A stretch of DNA of 36,695 nucleotides. It comes from UBA1306 sp964396415. GTDB taxonomy: Bacteria; Spirochaetota; Spirochaetia; Treponematales; Rectinemataceae. Positions 1 to 8,291 of the stretch are shown piece after piece. The stretch spans positions 1 through 36,695 of the forward strand of contig CAYNFM010000027.1 of NCBI GenBank assembly GCA_964396415.1. Direction: 5' to 3'. The position numbers and the translations under genes are program-made. The notes under the pieces are model-generated. The model did no database searches. It was not told the DNA's origin and saw only the letters and a program-made list of their open reading frames with translations. The number at the start of each line of letters is the position of its first letter. Position 1 is the first letter of the stretch.

Positions 1-503
1 GCCGCCGCGAAGGCGTCGTTCACGTACAGGTCCGCGAGGGGAGCGAGGCTCCGCAGGAGCCATGTCCCTAGCATTTCCGCCGCTTTCAGCTTCACCGCGC
101 TCTCGAAGCTCGATATCTCCTCGGCAAGGTAGCGCAGGTTCCCGAGGATCACCGCCTCTCCGGCCTTCAGGGTCTTCACCGCGGCCACGGCGGCGGGGCC
201 GCAGACATCGTCGATGTAGCCGATCTTCCTCCCCGAAAGCGCCGAGAGCTTCTCGGCGTGCTCCGCGAGGGGAATCAGGTTCTGGTAGTCCAGCGTGTCT
301 CCCTGGTGCGCGATAAGAGCGACCTTCGCGCCGCCGTCTAACAGCGCAAGAAGGGTCGGGACCGTCTTCTCGATACGATTCGTGTTGACGATTCTCTTCG
401 TCTTAGGATCTATCGGCGAGTTGATGTCCGGCCGGAAGATCACCGTTTTCCCCCGGAGCTCGAACTCCGAGATCGGCCTTATCCTTAAGCGAGGTCCTTC
501 CAT
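1..503 (-). CDS. pgk: Phosphoglycerate kinase, archaeal-type, partial (3' end off the window)
   Basis: This is the N-terminal 167 residues of a PGK-family protein that continues past the left edge. PGK transfers phosphate from 1,3-bisphosphoglycerate to ADP. Visible PGK blocks are FRPDINSPIDP (residues 23-33), NRI (42-44), AHQG (65-68), DDVCGPAA (98-105), GNLRY (121-125) and YVNDAFAA (160-167). The DINSPIDP and AHQG wording resembles archaeal rather than bacterial PGKs. The ATG at 503 lies inside the last codons of the GAPDH gene (19-bp overlap), indicating translational coupling. One oddity: archaeal PGKs normally continue AHQ-G/S-R-P, with the Arg binding the substrate phosphate, but here it reads AHQGDT. 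The family assignment is firm; the substrate is less certain. Confidence 0.82.
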   Translation of the reverse strand, partial: MEGPRLRIRPISEFELRGKTVIFRPDINSPIDPKTKRIVNTNRIEKTVPTLLALLDGGAKVALIAHQGDTLDYQNLIPLAEHAEKLSALSGRKIGYIDDVCGPAAVAAVKTLKAGEAVILGNLRYLAEEISSFESAVKLKAAEMLGTWLLRSLAPLADLYVNDAFAA

Positions 504-1522
504 TTTCCTATCCCCAGGTTCGCGTTGGTCGCGTCGGTCGCCGTAATCCTGTCCTCCTGCATCCGCATCGAGGCCCGGATCCCGTCCATCGTCTCGGGAA
601 TCGTCACCGACTCCTGCGGGATGTTGATCGCGAACATCAGGTCCTTCCCGCTCTTCACGATCGAGTCCTCCCACAGGCCGATCTCGTACATGTCCCCCCG
701 CGGGTTGCCCAGGTCCCGAGCATAGCGGAAGAAGCTCGCGTTTCCCTGGAAGCCCTCGGCGATCGTCACCACCCTGATGCGCGGGTGCTTGCGGAAGGCC
801 GCCAGCGCCTCTTCGGGAGAAACATCCTTTTTCGTCGTCATCACGATGGTTATGATATGGCCGTGCGTGACCGGCGTATGCACGAGGATGCCCGTCGCTT
901 CCACGTGGGGCATGATCGTCATCAGGTCGAGGGCCTGGTGGCTCGGCGCGTGGTCGATCTGCAAGGCGTTGGTCAGGCCGCGATGGTAGTCGCCGGGGTC
1001 GGCGACCCGCCTGATAATCGTGATCGCTACCTTCTCCACGCCAACCGCGCGGTCCATGCAGTCCACCGCCCGGATCAGACCCGTCGTGTTGCAGCTCGTC
1101 AGCTTGAGGAACTGCGCTCCGAGCCCCTTTTCGTAGTTCGCGTAACCGTGGAAGAAAACGTCGGCGACGGAGTTCTTCTCTCCGCCCTGGAAGATGCCTT
1201 TCTTGCCATATTTCTCGTACAGTTCCTTGTTCTTGACCCCCACGCCCGCGTTGGTCGCATCCAGCATCACATCGACCTTCTTCACCAGGTCTTCGAGGCT
1301 GCCGGATACGGGGACGCGGGCCTTTTCCAACTCCGCGAGCTTATCGGTCGCGGCCGCGTAGAAGGCGTAGGGCATGCCCTTCTCGCGCAAGGCGCGCACG
1401 GACAGCGTCGGCGCCACATCCGCTATGCCCACGAGCTCCATATCCTTCTGCAGAGCGACCCCGTCCGCGAGCCTCTGACCGATCACGCCGTAACCGGCGA
1501 CTCCAACCTTGACCTTCGCCAT
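485..1522 (-). CDS. gap: Type II (archaeal-type) glyceraldehyde-3-phosphate dehydrogenase
   Basis: 345 residues, the usual length for type II GAPDH. The Rossmann motif is GYGVIGQR (residues 10-17). The catalytic motif SCNTTGL has the nucleophile Cys144, and FQGGEK (111-116) is also typical of the archaeal family. The start was set at ATG 1522, preceded by GGGAGGGGG; a longer frame to 1582 lacks homology at its N-terminus. It sits 13 bp after iolE and overlaps pgk. Enzymes of this type oxidise glyceraldehyde-3-phosphate to 1,3-bisphosphoglycerate in the cytoplasm. Two oddities: strand 2 ends in Asp (GIADV), which suggests NAD rather than NADP, and the usual PSHHGPD substrate block reads PSHQALD, so substrate preference may differ. 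Confidence 0.85.
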   Translation of the reverse strand: MAKVKVGVAGYGVIGQRLADGVALQKDMELVGIADVAPTLSVRALREKGMPYAFYAAATDKLAELEKARVPVSGSLEDLVKKVDVMLDATNAGVGVKNKELYEKYGKKGIFQGGEKNSVADVFFHGYANYEKGLGAQFLKLTSCNTTGLIRAVDCMDRAVGVEKVAITIIRRVADPGDYHRGLTNALQIDHAPSHQALDLMTIMPHVEATGILVHTPVTHGHIITIVMTTKKDVSPEEALAAFRKHPRIRVVTIAEGFQGNASFFRYARDLGNPRGDMYEIGLWEDSIVKSGKDLMFAINIPQESVTIPETMDGIRASMRMQEDRITATDATNANLGIGKWKDLA

Positions 1523-1535
1523 ATTACCCCCTCCC

Positions 1536-2426
1536 TTAGACGCCAGACTTCTCGAGAATATACTTCCTCGCCTTGATCGCATATTCGAGGGGATTCGCCA
1601 GGGCGGGGTCCTGCTCAGCCTCCACGACCCACCAGCCCTCGTAGCCTATCGATGCGAGCTCCTTGAACACGGGCGCGAAATCGAGGGAACCGTCCCCGGG
1701 CACGGTGAAGGCCCCGGCCTTGACCGCGGCGAGGAAGCTCAGTTTTTCTTTCTTCACCTTCGCTAGGACCGGGGCGCGGACATCCTTCAGGTGGACGTGC
1801 CTGACGCGCTTACCCCATTTGCGGAGGACCGCAAGGTGGTCCTCTCCCGCGAAAACGAGGTGGCCCGTGTCGTAGAGGAGGTCGAGAAGGCCGGTCCGGG
1901 TAGACTCCATGAGGCGATCGATCTCCTCGGCGGTCTGCACGCCGGTACCCATGTGGTGGTGATATGTCAGCGCCATGCCCTTTTCCTTGGCCTTCTCGCC
2001 GAGCTTGTCGAGTCCTTCGGAGAGCTTCTTCCACTCATCGTCGGTGAAGCGAGGCTTCCTGTCGAATATTGGCAGGTTCATCCCTTGGATCGAGTGCCCC
2101 TGTTCCGCCGCGCCGATCACGCGCGCTCCCACCGCATGTAGGAAGTCGCGATGCCTGATGAAGTCCCTCTCGACCTCCGCATACGGCTTGGTCGTGAGGA
2201 AGGAGGAAAACCAGGCGTTGCATACGGTGAGGCCCCGGAGGGCCAGTGCCCGGTTAAGGACCGCGGGGTCCTTGGGATACTTGTTGCCTACCTCGCTCCC
2301 CTCGAATCCCGCGAGTGCCATCTCGCTCACGCACTGCTCGAAGGGGATCTGCCCGCCGAGCTCGGGAAGGTCGTCGTTCGTCCATCCGATGGGCGCTATC
2401 GCCAGCCGCACTTTGCTCTTGCTCAT
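1536..2426 (-). CDS. iolE: myo-Inosose-2 dehydratase
   Basis: 296 residues, full length for IolE. The N-terminal WTNDDLPELGG block is diagnostic, and the TIM-barrel metal-site pieces YHHHMGT, YDTGH, HVHLKD and VVEAEQD follow in order. IolE dehydrates 2-keto-myo-inositol to the cyclic diketone (3D-3,5/4-trihydroxycyclohexane-1,2-dione), the second step of myo-inositol breakdown. The start ATG at 2426 is preceded by AAGGAG, which overlaps the iolD stop codon, so the two genes are 9 bp apart and in one operon. Nothing looks damaged. Confidence 0.95.
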   Translation of the reverse strand: MSKSKVRLAIAPIGWTNDDLPELGGQIPFEQCVSEMALAGFEGSEVGNKYPKDPAVLNRALALRGLTVCNAWFSSFLTTKPYAEVERDFIRHRDFLHAVGARVIGAAEQGHSIQGMNLPIFDRKPRFTDDEWKKLSEGLDKLGEKAKEKGMALTYHHHMGTGVQTAEEIDRLMESTRTGLLDLLYDTGHLVFAGEDHLAVLRKWGKRVRHVHLKDVRAPVLAKVKKEKLSFLAAVKAGAFTVPGDGSLDFAPVFKELASIGYEGWWVVEAEQDPALANPLEYAIKARKYILEKSGV

Positions 2427-2435
2427 GCTATCTCC

Positions 2436-4301
2436 TTAGAATTGCCTGGCCTTGGCTACGTTCTCGGCGACCTCCCGGGCCGCGGCCGTCACGGCGGGAT
2501 TGTCGGAGACCTGCGCGGTCCCGACGCGCCACCAGGAATCGTAGCCCTTCGTCATGGACTTGGGGCTGACCTTCGCGTCGATCACCACCGGCCCCTTCTC
2601 CGCGAGGGCCTTCTTCATTGCTTCGCGGAATTCAGCCACGTTATGCGCCCGAAGCCCGACAGCTCCCCAGCTCTCCGCGTTCTTGGCGAAGTCGACGCGG
2701 ACCGAATCGCCCGTGAGCCGGTCAGTCGCCTTGTCGCGCTTCCGCCACTCGTTGCCGAAATGGACGATGCCCTGGCCCACCTGCAGATTGTCGATGCACT
2801 GGAATCCCGAGTTGTCCAGGACAACCACGATGATCTTCCGGCCCTCCTGGACGGCCGTTAGGAGCTCGGTGTGGAGCATCGTATAGGCGCCGTCCCCGAC
2901 GATCGCCACTACCTCGCGCGCGGGCTCGGCGATCTTAACGCCGAGGGACGCGGCGATCTCGTAGCCCATGCAGGAGAAGCCGTACTCCATATGGTAGGTG
3001 TCGGGAACGCGAGTACGCCACACGCGCTGCATGTCGCTCGGGATAGAGCCCGAGCCCGACACGACTATCGCGTCTTCAGGCAGGAGGACGTCGTTGAGCT
3101 CGCCGAGGGCCCGCGCCTGCGATAGCCCGGCGGGATCTTCCTCGGAGTAGAGCCTGTCGACCTCGGCCTTCCAGGACGCGCGTTCCTGGGCGATGGCGTC
3201 GCCCCACGATGACTTATAGCCCGCATTCGCGAGGCTCTTCGAGATGGCGGCCAACGCGAGCTTGGCGTCGGCCACTATGGGCTCGGCGTTCATCTTGTAG
3301 GCGTCGAAGCTCGCGACGTTGATCGCGAGGAATCGGCAGGAAGGATTTTGGAAGAGCCACTTCGAGCAGGTCGTGAAGTCGCCCAGACGCGTGCCCAGCG
3401 CGATCACGAGGTCGGCTTTCTTGGCGATTCGATTGGAAGCCTGGCTTCCAGTAAGGCCGATCCCCGAGAGATTGTACGGATGGTCCCACGTCACGGTTCC
3501 CTTCCCCGCCTGGGTCTCGCCGAAGGGGACGCGGAATTTCTCGCAGAAAGACCGCAGCACTTCGCCTGCGCCCGAGAATCGAACCCCGCCGCCGCAAATT
3601 ACCATAGGCTGCTTGGACGCTGTGATCATCGCCGCCGCCCGAGCGACCTGGGCATCCGAGGGGATGCGGCGCTCGATGTGATGGACCCGCTTCGCGAGGA
3701 ACTCTTCGGGATAGTCGTAGGCCTCGCCCTGGACATCCTGAGGGAGGGCTATCGTCACCGCTCCCGTGTCGGCGGGGTCAGTGAGGACGCGCATCGCGTT
3801 GATCATGGCGGTCATCAGCTGTTCAGGCCGCGACACGCGATCCCAGTAGCGGCTCACCGTCTTGAAGGCGTCGTTGGACGTGATGTTGCTGTCGATCGGC
3901 TGCTCGACCTGCTGGAGGACGGGGTCGGGCTGGCGGCAGGCGTAGCTGTCGCCGGGGAGCAAAAGCACGGGAATGCGGTTGACAGTCGCGGTGCCGGCGG
4001 CCGTCACCATGTTCAGGGCGCCGGGGCCGATGGAGCTCGTGACCGCCATGATCTGGCGGCGGTTGCGCTGCTTGGCGAAGCCGATGGCCGCGTTGGCGGC
4101 GCCCTGCTCGTTTTTCCCTTGGTAGAAGCGCAAGGAGTGGCCTTTCGCCGCCAGGGCCTCGCCGAGCCCAACGACAATGCCATGTCCGAAGATGCCGAAT
4201 ACCCCGGCTACGAATTTCGTCTCCTCGCCGTCGATCTCGACATACTGGTTGTCAAGGAATTTCAGAAGGGCTTGCGCCATCGTAAGCCTTAGGGTGCTCA
4301 T
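2436..4301 (-). CDS. iolD: 3D-(3,5/4)-trihydroxycyclohexane-1,2-dione hydrolase, ThDP-dependent
   Basis: About 621 residues with the three-domain layout of acetolactate-synthase-like ThDP enzymes. The N-terminal block FGIFGHG and the pyrimidine-binding SSIGPGALNMVTAAG are IolD-like. The C-terminal ThDP/Mg site starts at GDGAYTM and ends at the Asn in VVLDNSGFQ. IolD opens the cyclic diketone to 5-deoxy-glucuronate. ATG 4301 is preferred because AAGGAG lies six bases upstream; a GTG at 4304 is in frame but too close to that site. The iolB stop codon lies immediately before it. Confidence 0.95.
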   Translation of the reverse strand: MSTLRLTMAQALLKFLDNQYVEIDGEETKFVAGVFGIFGHGIVVGLGEALAAKGHSLRFYQGKNEQGAANAAIGFAKQRNRRQIMAVTSSIGPGALNMVTAAGTATVNRIPVLLLPGDSYACRQPDPVLQQVEQPIDSNITSNDAFKTVSRYWDRVSRPEQLMTAMINAMRVLTDPADTGAVTIALPQDVQGEAYDYPEEFLAKRVHHIERRIPSDAQVARAAAMITASKQPMVICGGGVRFSGAGEVLRSFCEKFRVPFGETQAGKGTVTWDHPYNLSGIGLTGSQASNRIAKKADLVIALGTRLGDFTTCSKWLFQNPSCRFLAINVASFDAYKMNAEPIVADAKLALAAISKSLANAGYKSSWGDAIAQERASWKAEVDRLYSEEDPAGLSQARALGELNDVLLPEDAIVVSGSGSIPSDMQRVWRTRVPDTYHMEYGFSCMGYEIAASLGVKIAEPAREVVAIVGDGAYTMLHTELLTAVQEGRKIIVVVLDNSGFQCIDNLQVGQGIVHFGNEWRKRDKATDRLTGDSVRVDFAKNAESWGAVGLRAHNVAEFREAMKKALAEKGPVVIDAKVSPKSMTKGYDSWWRVGTAQVSDNPAVTAAAREVAENVAKARQF

Positions 4302-4303
4302 CA

Positions 4304-5113
4304 CTAACTCCTTCTATCCTGCGGCGCCCATATTTTCGCGTCGGGCGACATGACCCAGGCATGCTCGTCCACGAAAACAGGGTACGGAGCGCGGTAGCGC
4401 TTGCCGTCCAGATGCCGTATCGTCCACAAATACCAGAGCGCGTAGCCGGGGGCCGTCACCTGCGGATGGATCTGCCCCTCCCGGATGAGGACCGTGTCCT
4501 TGTCCTTCAGGAGGTAGGCATCGTCGCCCAGCGTGGTGAAGCCGAAGCCCTGCTCCGGAAGGAAGCGATAGTGGTAGATCTCGGGCTGGGGATGATGATG
4601 GGGCGGGTAGCTCGACCATTTCCCCGGTGAGGCGACGACCTCTCCGAGCACCAGATTGGAACGCGGCGCGTTCGAGTCGTCGAAGACGGCGCGCACGGTC
4701 CTAGTGCTGGTTTCGCCCATCGTGCCTTTGCCTCGCTCCTCGCTGGCGCATTCCTGGGGCCGATAGAGGTGCGCCGCGAAGTCGGCGGCGTTGTCGGTGC
4801 GGATCACCGCGAGATGCGCGCCGCGAGAGCCCGCGCTCATGCAGGCTTCCGCCTTGTTGGGCAGGTGGAGGACGGTCGGCGACTCGTCGAGCAGGCTCGA
4901 GCGCTCGGCTCGCTCCTTCCCTCCCGGCCATGAGAGCTCGAGGTCGCCCGACAAAACGAGGAAGGCCTTCTCGTCGGCCGGCCCGGACTTCCAGAACTCC
5001 CCCGGCCCCAGCGTCAGGAAGCCGAAGTCCATCAGCATGTCCGCATTGGGGCCCCTGCGATCGACGGCGGCCTCGTAGCCTCGGGCGAAAGGAAGCGGAT
5101 GCTTAAGGTGCAT
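4304..5113 (-). CDS. iolB: 5-deoxy-glucuronate isomerase
   Basis: 269 residues, the normal IolB length, with a double-cupin fold. The metal-binding cupin motif is in the C-terminal half (YPPHHHPQPEIYHYR), followed by the second-strand histidine in REGQIHPQV. IolB isomerises 5-deoxy-glucuronate to 2-deoxy-5-keto-gluconate, which a kinase (IolC) and aldolase (IolJ) would then take to dihydroxyacetone phosphate and malonate semialdehyde; neither is in this window. It lies 12 bp after iolG and directly before iolD. Confidence 0.94.
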   Translation of the reverse strand: MHLKHPLPFARGYEAAVDRRGPNADMLMDFGFLTLGPGEFWKSGPADEKAFLVLSGDLELSWPGGKERAERSSLLDESPTVLHLPNKAEACMSAGSRGAHLAVIRTDNAADFAAHLYRPQECASEERGKGTMGETSTRTVRAVFDDSNAPRSNLVLGEVVASPGKWSSYPPHHHPQPEIYHYRFLPEQGFGFTTLGDDAYLLKDKDTVLIREGQIHPQVTAPGYALWYLWTIRHLDGKRYRAPYPVFVDEHAWVMSPDAKIWAPQDRRS

Positions 5114-5125
5114 TTCTCTGTCCTT

Positions 5126-6145
5126 TTACGCGATCTCGGATATCTTCACGGGACGCCCCTCGGCGAGGGACTTCTTGGCGGCGAGGGCGACGAGAAGATC
5201 CTGCAGTCCGTCCTCGCCGGTCACCGGCGTGGACTTCCCGGAGGACACGGCGTCTACAAAAGCCTTTTCCTCGGCTATGAAAGCGTCCTTATAGCGCTCG
5301 AGGAAGAAGTACAGAGGCTTGTCGCCTATGACCCCCGCCTCGTTCGAGAGCTTCACCGTGCTCGCCGTGTCGTTCGCGGCCTCGGCCGAGCCTTTTGAGC
5401 CGAAGACCTCGACCCGCTGGTCGTAGCCGTAGACGGCCTTTCGGCTATTGTCGATCACGCCGATCGCCCCGTTCGCGAACTTCAGCGTGACGATGGCCGT
5501 ATCCACGTCGCCCGCCTTGCCGATGCCCTCGTCGACGAGGACGGCGCCCTGGGCGAAGACCTCCACAACATCGGAGCCGGCCTGGAACCGAGCCATGTCG
5601 AAGTCATGGATCATCATGTCGAGGAAGATGCCGCCCGAGACCGCCACGTAGGAGACGGGCGGCGGAGCCGGATCACGGGAACTGATCTTCACGATCTGAG
5701 GCGATCCGACGGCACCGGATTCGACTAGATCACGGACGCGGCGGAAGTTGTGGTCGAAGCGGCGGTTGAATCCTACTTGGAGCTTGACGCCGGTCTTTTT
5801 TACTGCCTCGAGTGCTGCCTTGACCTTGGGTACCGTCGTGTCGACCGGCTTCTCGCAGAAGACATGCTGTCCGGCCTTGGCCGCCTTGATCACGAAATCG
5901 GCGTGGGTGTCGGTGGAAGAACAGATAAAGACTGCCTGGATTTCCTTGTCCTCCAGTATGACCGCAGGGTCCTTGGCCACGACCTGGATGCCGAGACCCT
6001 TGGCCCATGCCTCGATCTGCGGCGTCATGTTGACGTCAGCGATGGCTTTGATCCTGGCCTGGGGAACGAAGTATGCAAGATTCTCGGCGTGCAGCTTTCC
6101 GATGCGACCGGCGCCGATGATACCAATGGTTATCCGATTAGCCAT
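5126..6145 (-). CDS. iolG: myo-Inositol 2-dehydrogenase
   Basis: 339 residues, Gfo/Idh/MocA family. The N-terminal Rossmann motif is GIIGAGRIG, the EKP motif holds Lys99, and the catalytic Asp176 and His180 lie in FLDMMIHDFD, matching the K-D-H triad of characterised IolG. It oxidises myo-inositol to 2-keto-myo-inositol with NAD, the first step of the pathway. It is the first gene of the iol operon, with a strong AGGAGG site before ATG 6145 and a promoter and LacI-type operator just upstream. Two further homologues in the window (6281-7297 and 8292-9323) probably act on related cyclitols. Confidence 0.92.
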   Translation of the reverse strand: MANRITIGIIGAGRIGKLHAENLAYFVPQARIKAIADVNMTPQIEAWAKGLGIQVVAKDPAVILEDKEIQAVFICSSTDTHADFVIKAAKAGQHVFCEKPVDTTVPKVKAALEAVKKTGVKLQVGFNRRFDHNFRRVRDLVESGAVGSPQIVKISSRDPAPPPVSYVAVSGGIFLDMMIHDFDMARFQAGSDVVEVFAQGAVLVDEGIGKAGDVDTAIVTLKFANGAIGVIDNSRKAVYGYDQRVEVFGSKGSAEAANDTASTVKLSNEAGVIGDKPLYFFLERYKDAFIAEEKAFVDAVSSGKSTPVTGEDGLQDLLVALAAKKSLAEGRPVKISEIA

Positions 6146-6189
6146 AAGAAACCTCCTAATTACTCCTAAATTTCTAATTTTCTAATTTC

Positions 6190-6203
6190 TGCAAACGATT
6201 TCA
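6190..6203 (-). promoter_or_regulatory. LacI-family operator of the iol operon
   Basis: TGCAAACGATTTCA on the plus strand, a 14-bp site with the central CG typical of LacI/GalR operators. It is the exact reverse complement of the site at 13272-13285 beside the lacI gene. It begins about ten bases downstream of the predicted -10 box, a repression position. Confidence 0.8.
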
Positions 6204-6213
6204 GAACCTGGAC

Positions 6214-6242
6214 ATCCTAGACCATTCATTCTTCCTTGTAAA
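6214..6242 (-). promoter_or_regulatory. Sigma-70-type promoter of the iol operon
   Basis: Read on the minus strand: -35 TTTACA (6242-6237), a 17-bp spacer, -10 TAGGAT (6219-6214). The operator follows directly. The transcription start is inferred near 6207. Confidence 0.6.
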
Positions 6243-6280
6243 GTACGTTCCCTAGCCAAATGCCTAAAAACTACCGGTCC

Positions 6281-7297
6281 CTAGTAGATCACGGGTTTTC
6301 CTATGAGCTTGACGCCTCGAGGTCGGCCGTCGAGAAGCGAAATGCTCGCGGCGGCGGATATGGTCATGGCGACATAGCCATCCCAAGCGGAAGCGCCGCC
6401 GAATCGCCTCCCTTCTTGGAGCGACTGGATCCATTCACATAGTTCCGCGAGATAAGCCTCTTGGAAGGGCGCCGTCCAGTCGCTCGTAACGGGAGCGCCC
6501 CGTAGGGCCTTGGAGCGCAGACAAATACGGTCGGGCTGGGCGGTCGTCGCCGTGCCGAACTGCCCGACGAGCTCCGCCGACACCTCGTAGCCGTAGTCGG
6601 AGCTCATGAAGAGCTCGACCGATGCGAGGCGGCCGTCGGCCATGGTCATCTGTAGGAGGAGGAGGTCCCGGCTATCGTCGGGCAAGTCTTCTCGGGACCG
6701 CAGCCCGCGAGTCGAGACCTCGGCGACTTCGGTTCCGAGGAGCCAGCGCGCCGAGTCTATATCGTGTCCCGCGGAGTTGGCGAGGATGTAGGCCCCGGAT
6801 GCGTCGTATGGCGTTTTCGCGTTTCGATGGACGCCCTTCCACAGGAGGGGCCTGCCGATCGTTCCCGAGTCGGCGACTGCCTTCACCGCGGCGTGAGCCG
6901 GGTCGAAGCGGCGCTGGAAGCCCACCGAAGCGAGCCGGCGGCCCAGGCGGGACTCGGCCTCGATGACGGCCTCAGCGTCGCTCGGATCCGAGGCGAGGGG
7001 CTTCTCGCAGAGGACCGGCAGCCCGGCCTCGATGCACTCGAGAACGAGGCTCGCGTGCGTGGCATCGGGCGATGCGATCAGGACCGCGTCGACCTCGCCC
7101 GAGCCGATCAGCCTCTCCGGGGTATCGAAGACGCTCGGGCCGCCGGTTTCGGCGGCGAGGCGCTCGGCCCGAGAGCGATCGAGATCCTGCACGGCCGCCA
7201 GCTCGCAGGCCGAGACGAAGCGATGCGCGTTGCGCGCATGCTGCGCGCCCATGGAGCCCGCGCCGATTATTCCCAGCCGTATTCGCGACCCTTGCAT
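6281..7297 (-). CDS. Gfo/Idh/MocA-family oxidoreductase
   Basis: 338 residues. The N-terminal Rossmann motif GIIGAGSMG and the CEKP motif place it with NAD(P)-dependent sugar or cyclitol dehydrogenases. The catalytic His is in GHDIDSARW, but the Asp that IolG has four residues before it aligns with Asn here, so activity may differ. It is the last gene of the transporter operon, 18 bp after the TIM-barrel gene; only a weak GGGAAAAG precedes ATG 7297. An inositol-isomer or keto-inositol substrate is inferred from context only. Confidence 0.8.
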   Translation of the reverse strand: MQGSRIRLGIIGAGSMGAQHARNAHRFVSACELAAVQDLDRSRAERLAAETGGPSVFDTPERLIGSGEVDAVLIASPDATHASLVLECIEAGLPVLCEKPLASDPSDAEAVIEAESRLGRRLASVGFQRRFDPAHAAVKAVADSGTIGRPLLWKGVHRNAKTPYDASGAYILANSAGHDIDSARWLLGTEVAEVSTRGLRSREDLPDDSRDLLLLQMTMADGRLASVELFMSSDYGYEVSAELVGQFGTATTAQPDRICLRSKALRGAPVTSDWTAPFQEAYLAELCEWIQSLQEGRRFGGASAWDGYVAMTISAAASISLLDGRPRGVKLIGKPVIY

Positions 7298-7315
7298 ATG
7301 CTTTTCCCGAGTCCT

Positions 7316-8269
7316 TCAGGCCGAAGCGGGAGCGGGCCAAGCTTCCCGCAACAGCGCCAGCGACTTGCGGACGCCCGTCGATGGATCCATCGAGGCGTCC
7401 TCCATCTCGAGGCTTACCGCGCCGCCATAGCCGACCATGCGAAGGACCGCGATCAATTCTTTCCACCAACGCGCGTCGTGCCCGTAGCCGAGCGCGACGT
7501 AGTTCCAGGCGCGGGAGGCGTAGCCGTCGACCGTTCGCGTGTCGAGGACCCCGTCCACGTCGACGAGGCCGCGCTCGAGGCGGACGTCCTTAGCGTGGAC
7601 GTGGTAAAGGGCGCCGGCGGCGCCGAGGAAGCGCGCCGCGGCGATCGGCTCCCCACCCATCCAGAAGAGGTGGCTCGGATCGAGGTTCATGCCGACCATC
7701 GGACCGACCTCCGCGCGGAGGCGCAGGAGAGTGGAGGGATTGTAGACGAGTTGGCAGCCGTGGTTCTCCAGGGCGATGCGCTCGACTCCGGCATCGGCGG
7801 CCTTGCGGACCGCGTCCCGCCAGTACGGCATCGCGATCTCGCTCCATTGCCAGTCCAGGATTTCCACATTCTTCGGCGGCCAGCTCGTCGTGATCCAGTT
7901 GGGCAGGCGCTCACCGGGCCCGCCTCCGGGCAGCCCCGACATCATGACTACCTTCCGCACGCCGAGGAGGCCGGCCAGCTCGAAGGTCCCCTCGACGACG
8001 GCGCGGTGGGCCTGGCCCTCCTCGTTCGGGGCGAGCTGATTGCCCGAGCAGTTGAGGGCCTCGATCGAGAGGCCGCGGGAGCGAATCGCGTCAGCGAAGC
8101 GAGTCCGCGCAGAAGGGCTCTCCAAGAGGGCGTCGAGATCAAGATGGGGGGCTTGGGACCAGTTGCCCGCGCATAGCTCGAGGCACTCGAAGCCGAGCGA
8201 GGCGGCCTCGTCGAGCATGGCCTCGAAGCTCAGGGAAGCAAGGGAATCCGTTACCAAGCAGAGCTTCAC
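7316..8269 (-). CDS. Sugar phosphate isomerase/epimerase-like TIM-barrel protein (AP-endonuclease 2 superfamily)
   Basis: 317 residues beginning at a GTG with GGGGAG upstream. Metal-ligand blocks of the xylose-isomerase-like barrel are in order: ALENHG, NLDPSH, HVHAKD and the C-terminal SLEMED. The superfamily includes IolE, IolH, IolI and hexulose epimerases; it lacks IolE's WTNDDLP block, so it is not a second IolE. Placed between two dehydrogenases and behind a sugar transporter, it probably isomerises, epimerises or dehydrates a keto-sugar or inosose. The exact reaction is not readable from the sequence. Confidence 0.8.
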   Translation of the reverse strand: MKLCLVTDSLASLSFEAMLDEAASLGFECLELCAGNWSQAPHLDLDALLESPSARTRFADAIRSRGLSIEALNCSGNQLAPNEEGQAHRAVVEGTFELAGLLGVRKVVMMSGLPGGGPGERLPNWITTSWPPKNVEILDWQWSEIAMPYWRDAVRKAADAGVERIALENHGCQLVYNPSTLLRLRAEVGPMVGMNLDPSHLFWMGGEPIAAARFLGAAGALYHVHAKDVRLERGLVDVDGVLDTRTVDGYASRAWNYVALGYGHDARWWKELIAVLRMVGYGGAVSLEMEDASMDPSTGVRKSLALLREAWPAPASA

Positions 8270-8291
8270 GGCCTCTCCCCCATTCCCCCGC

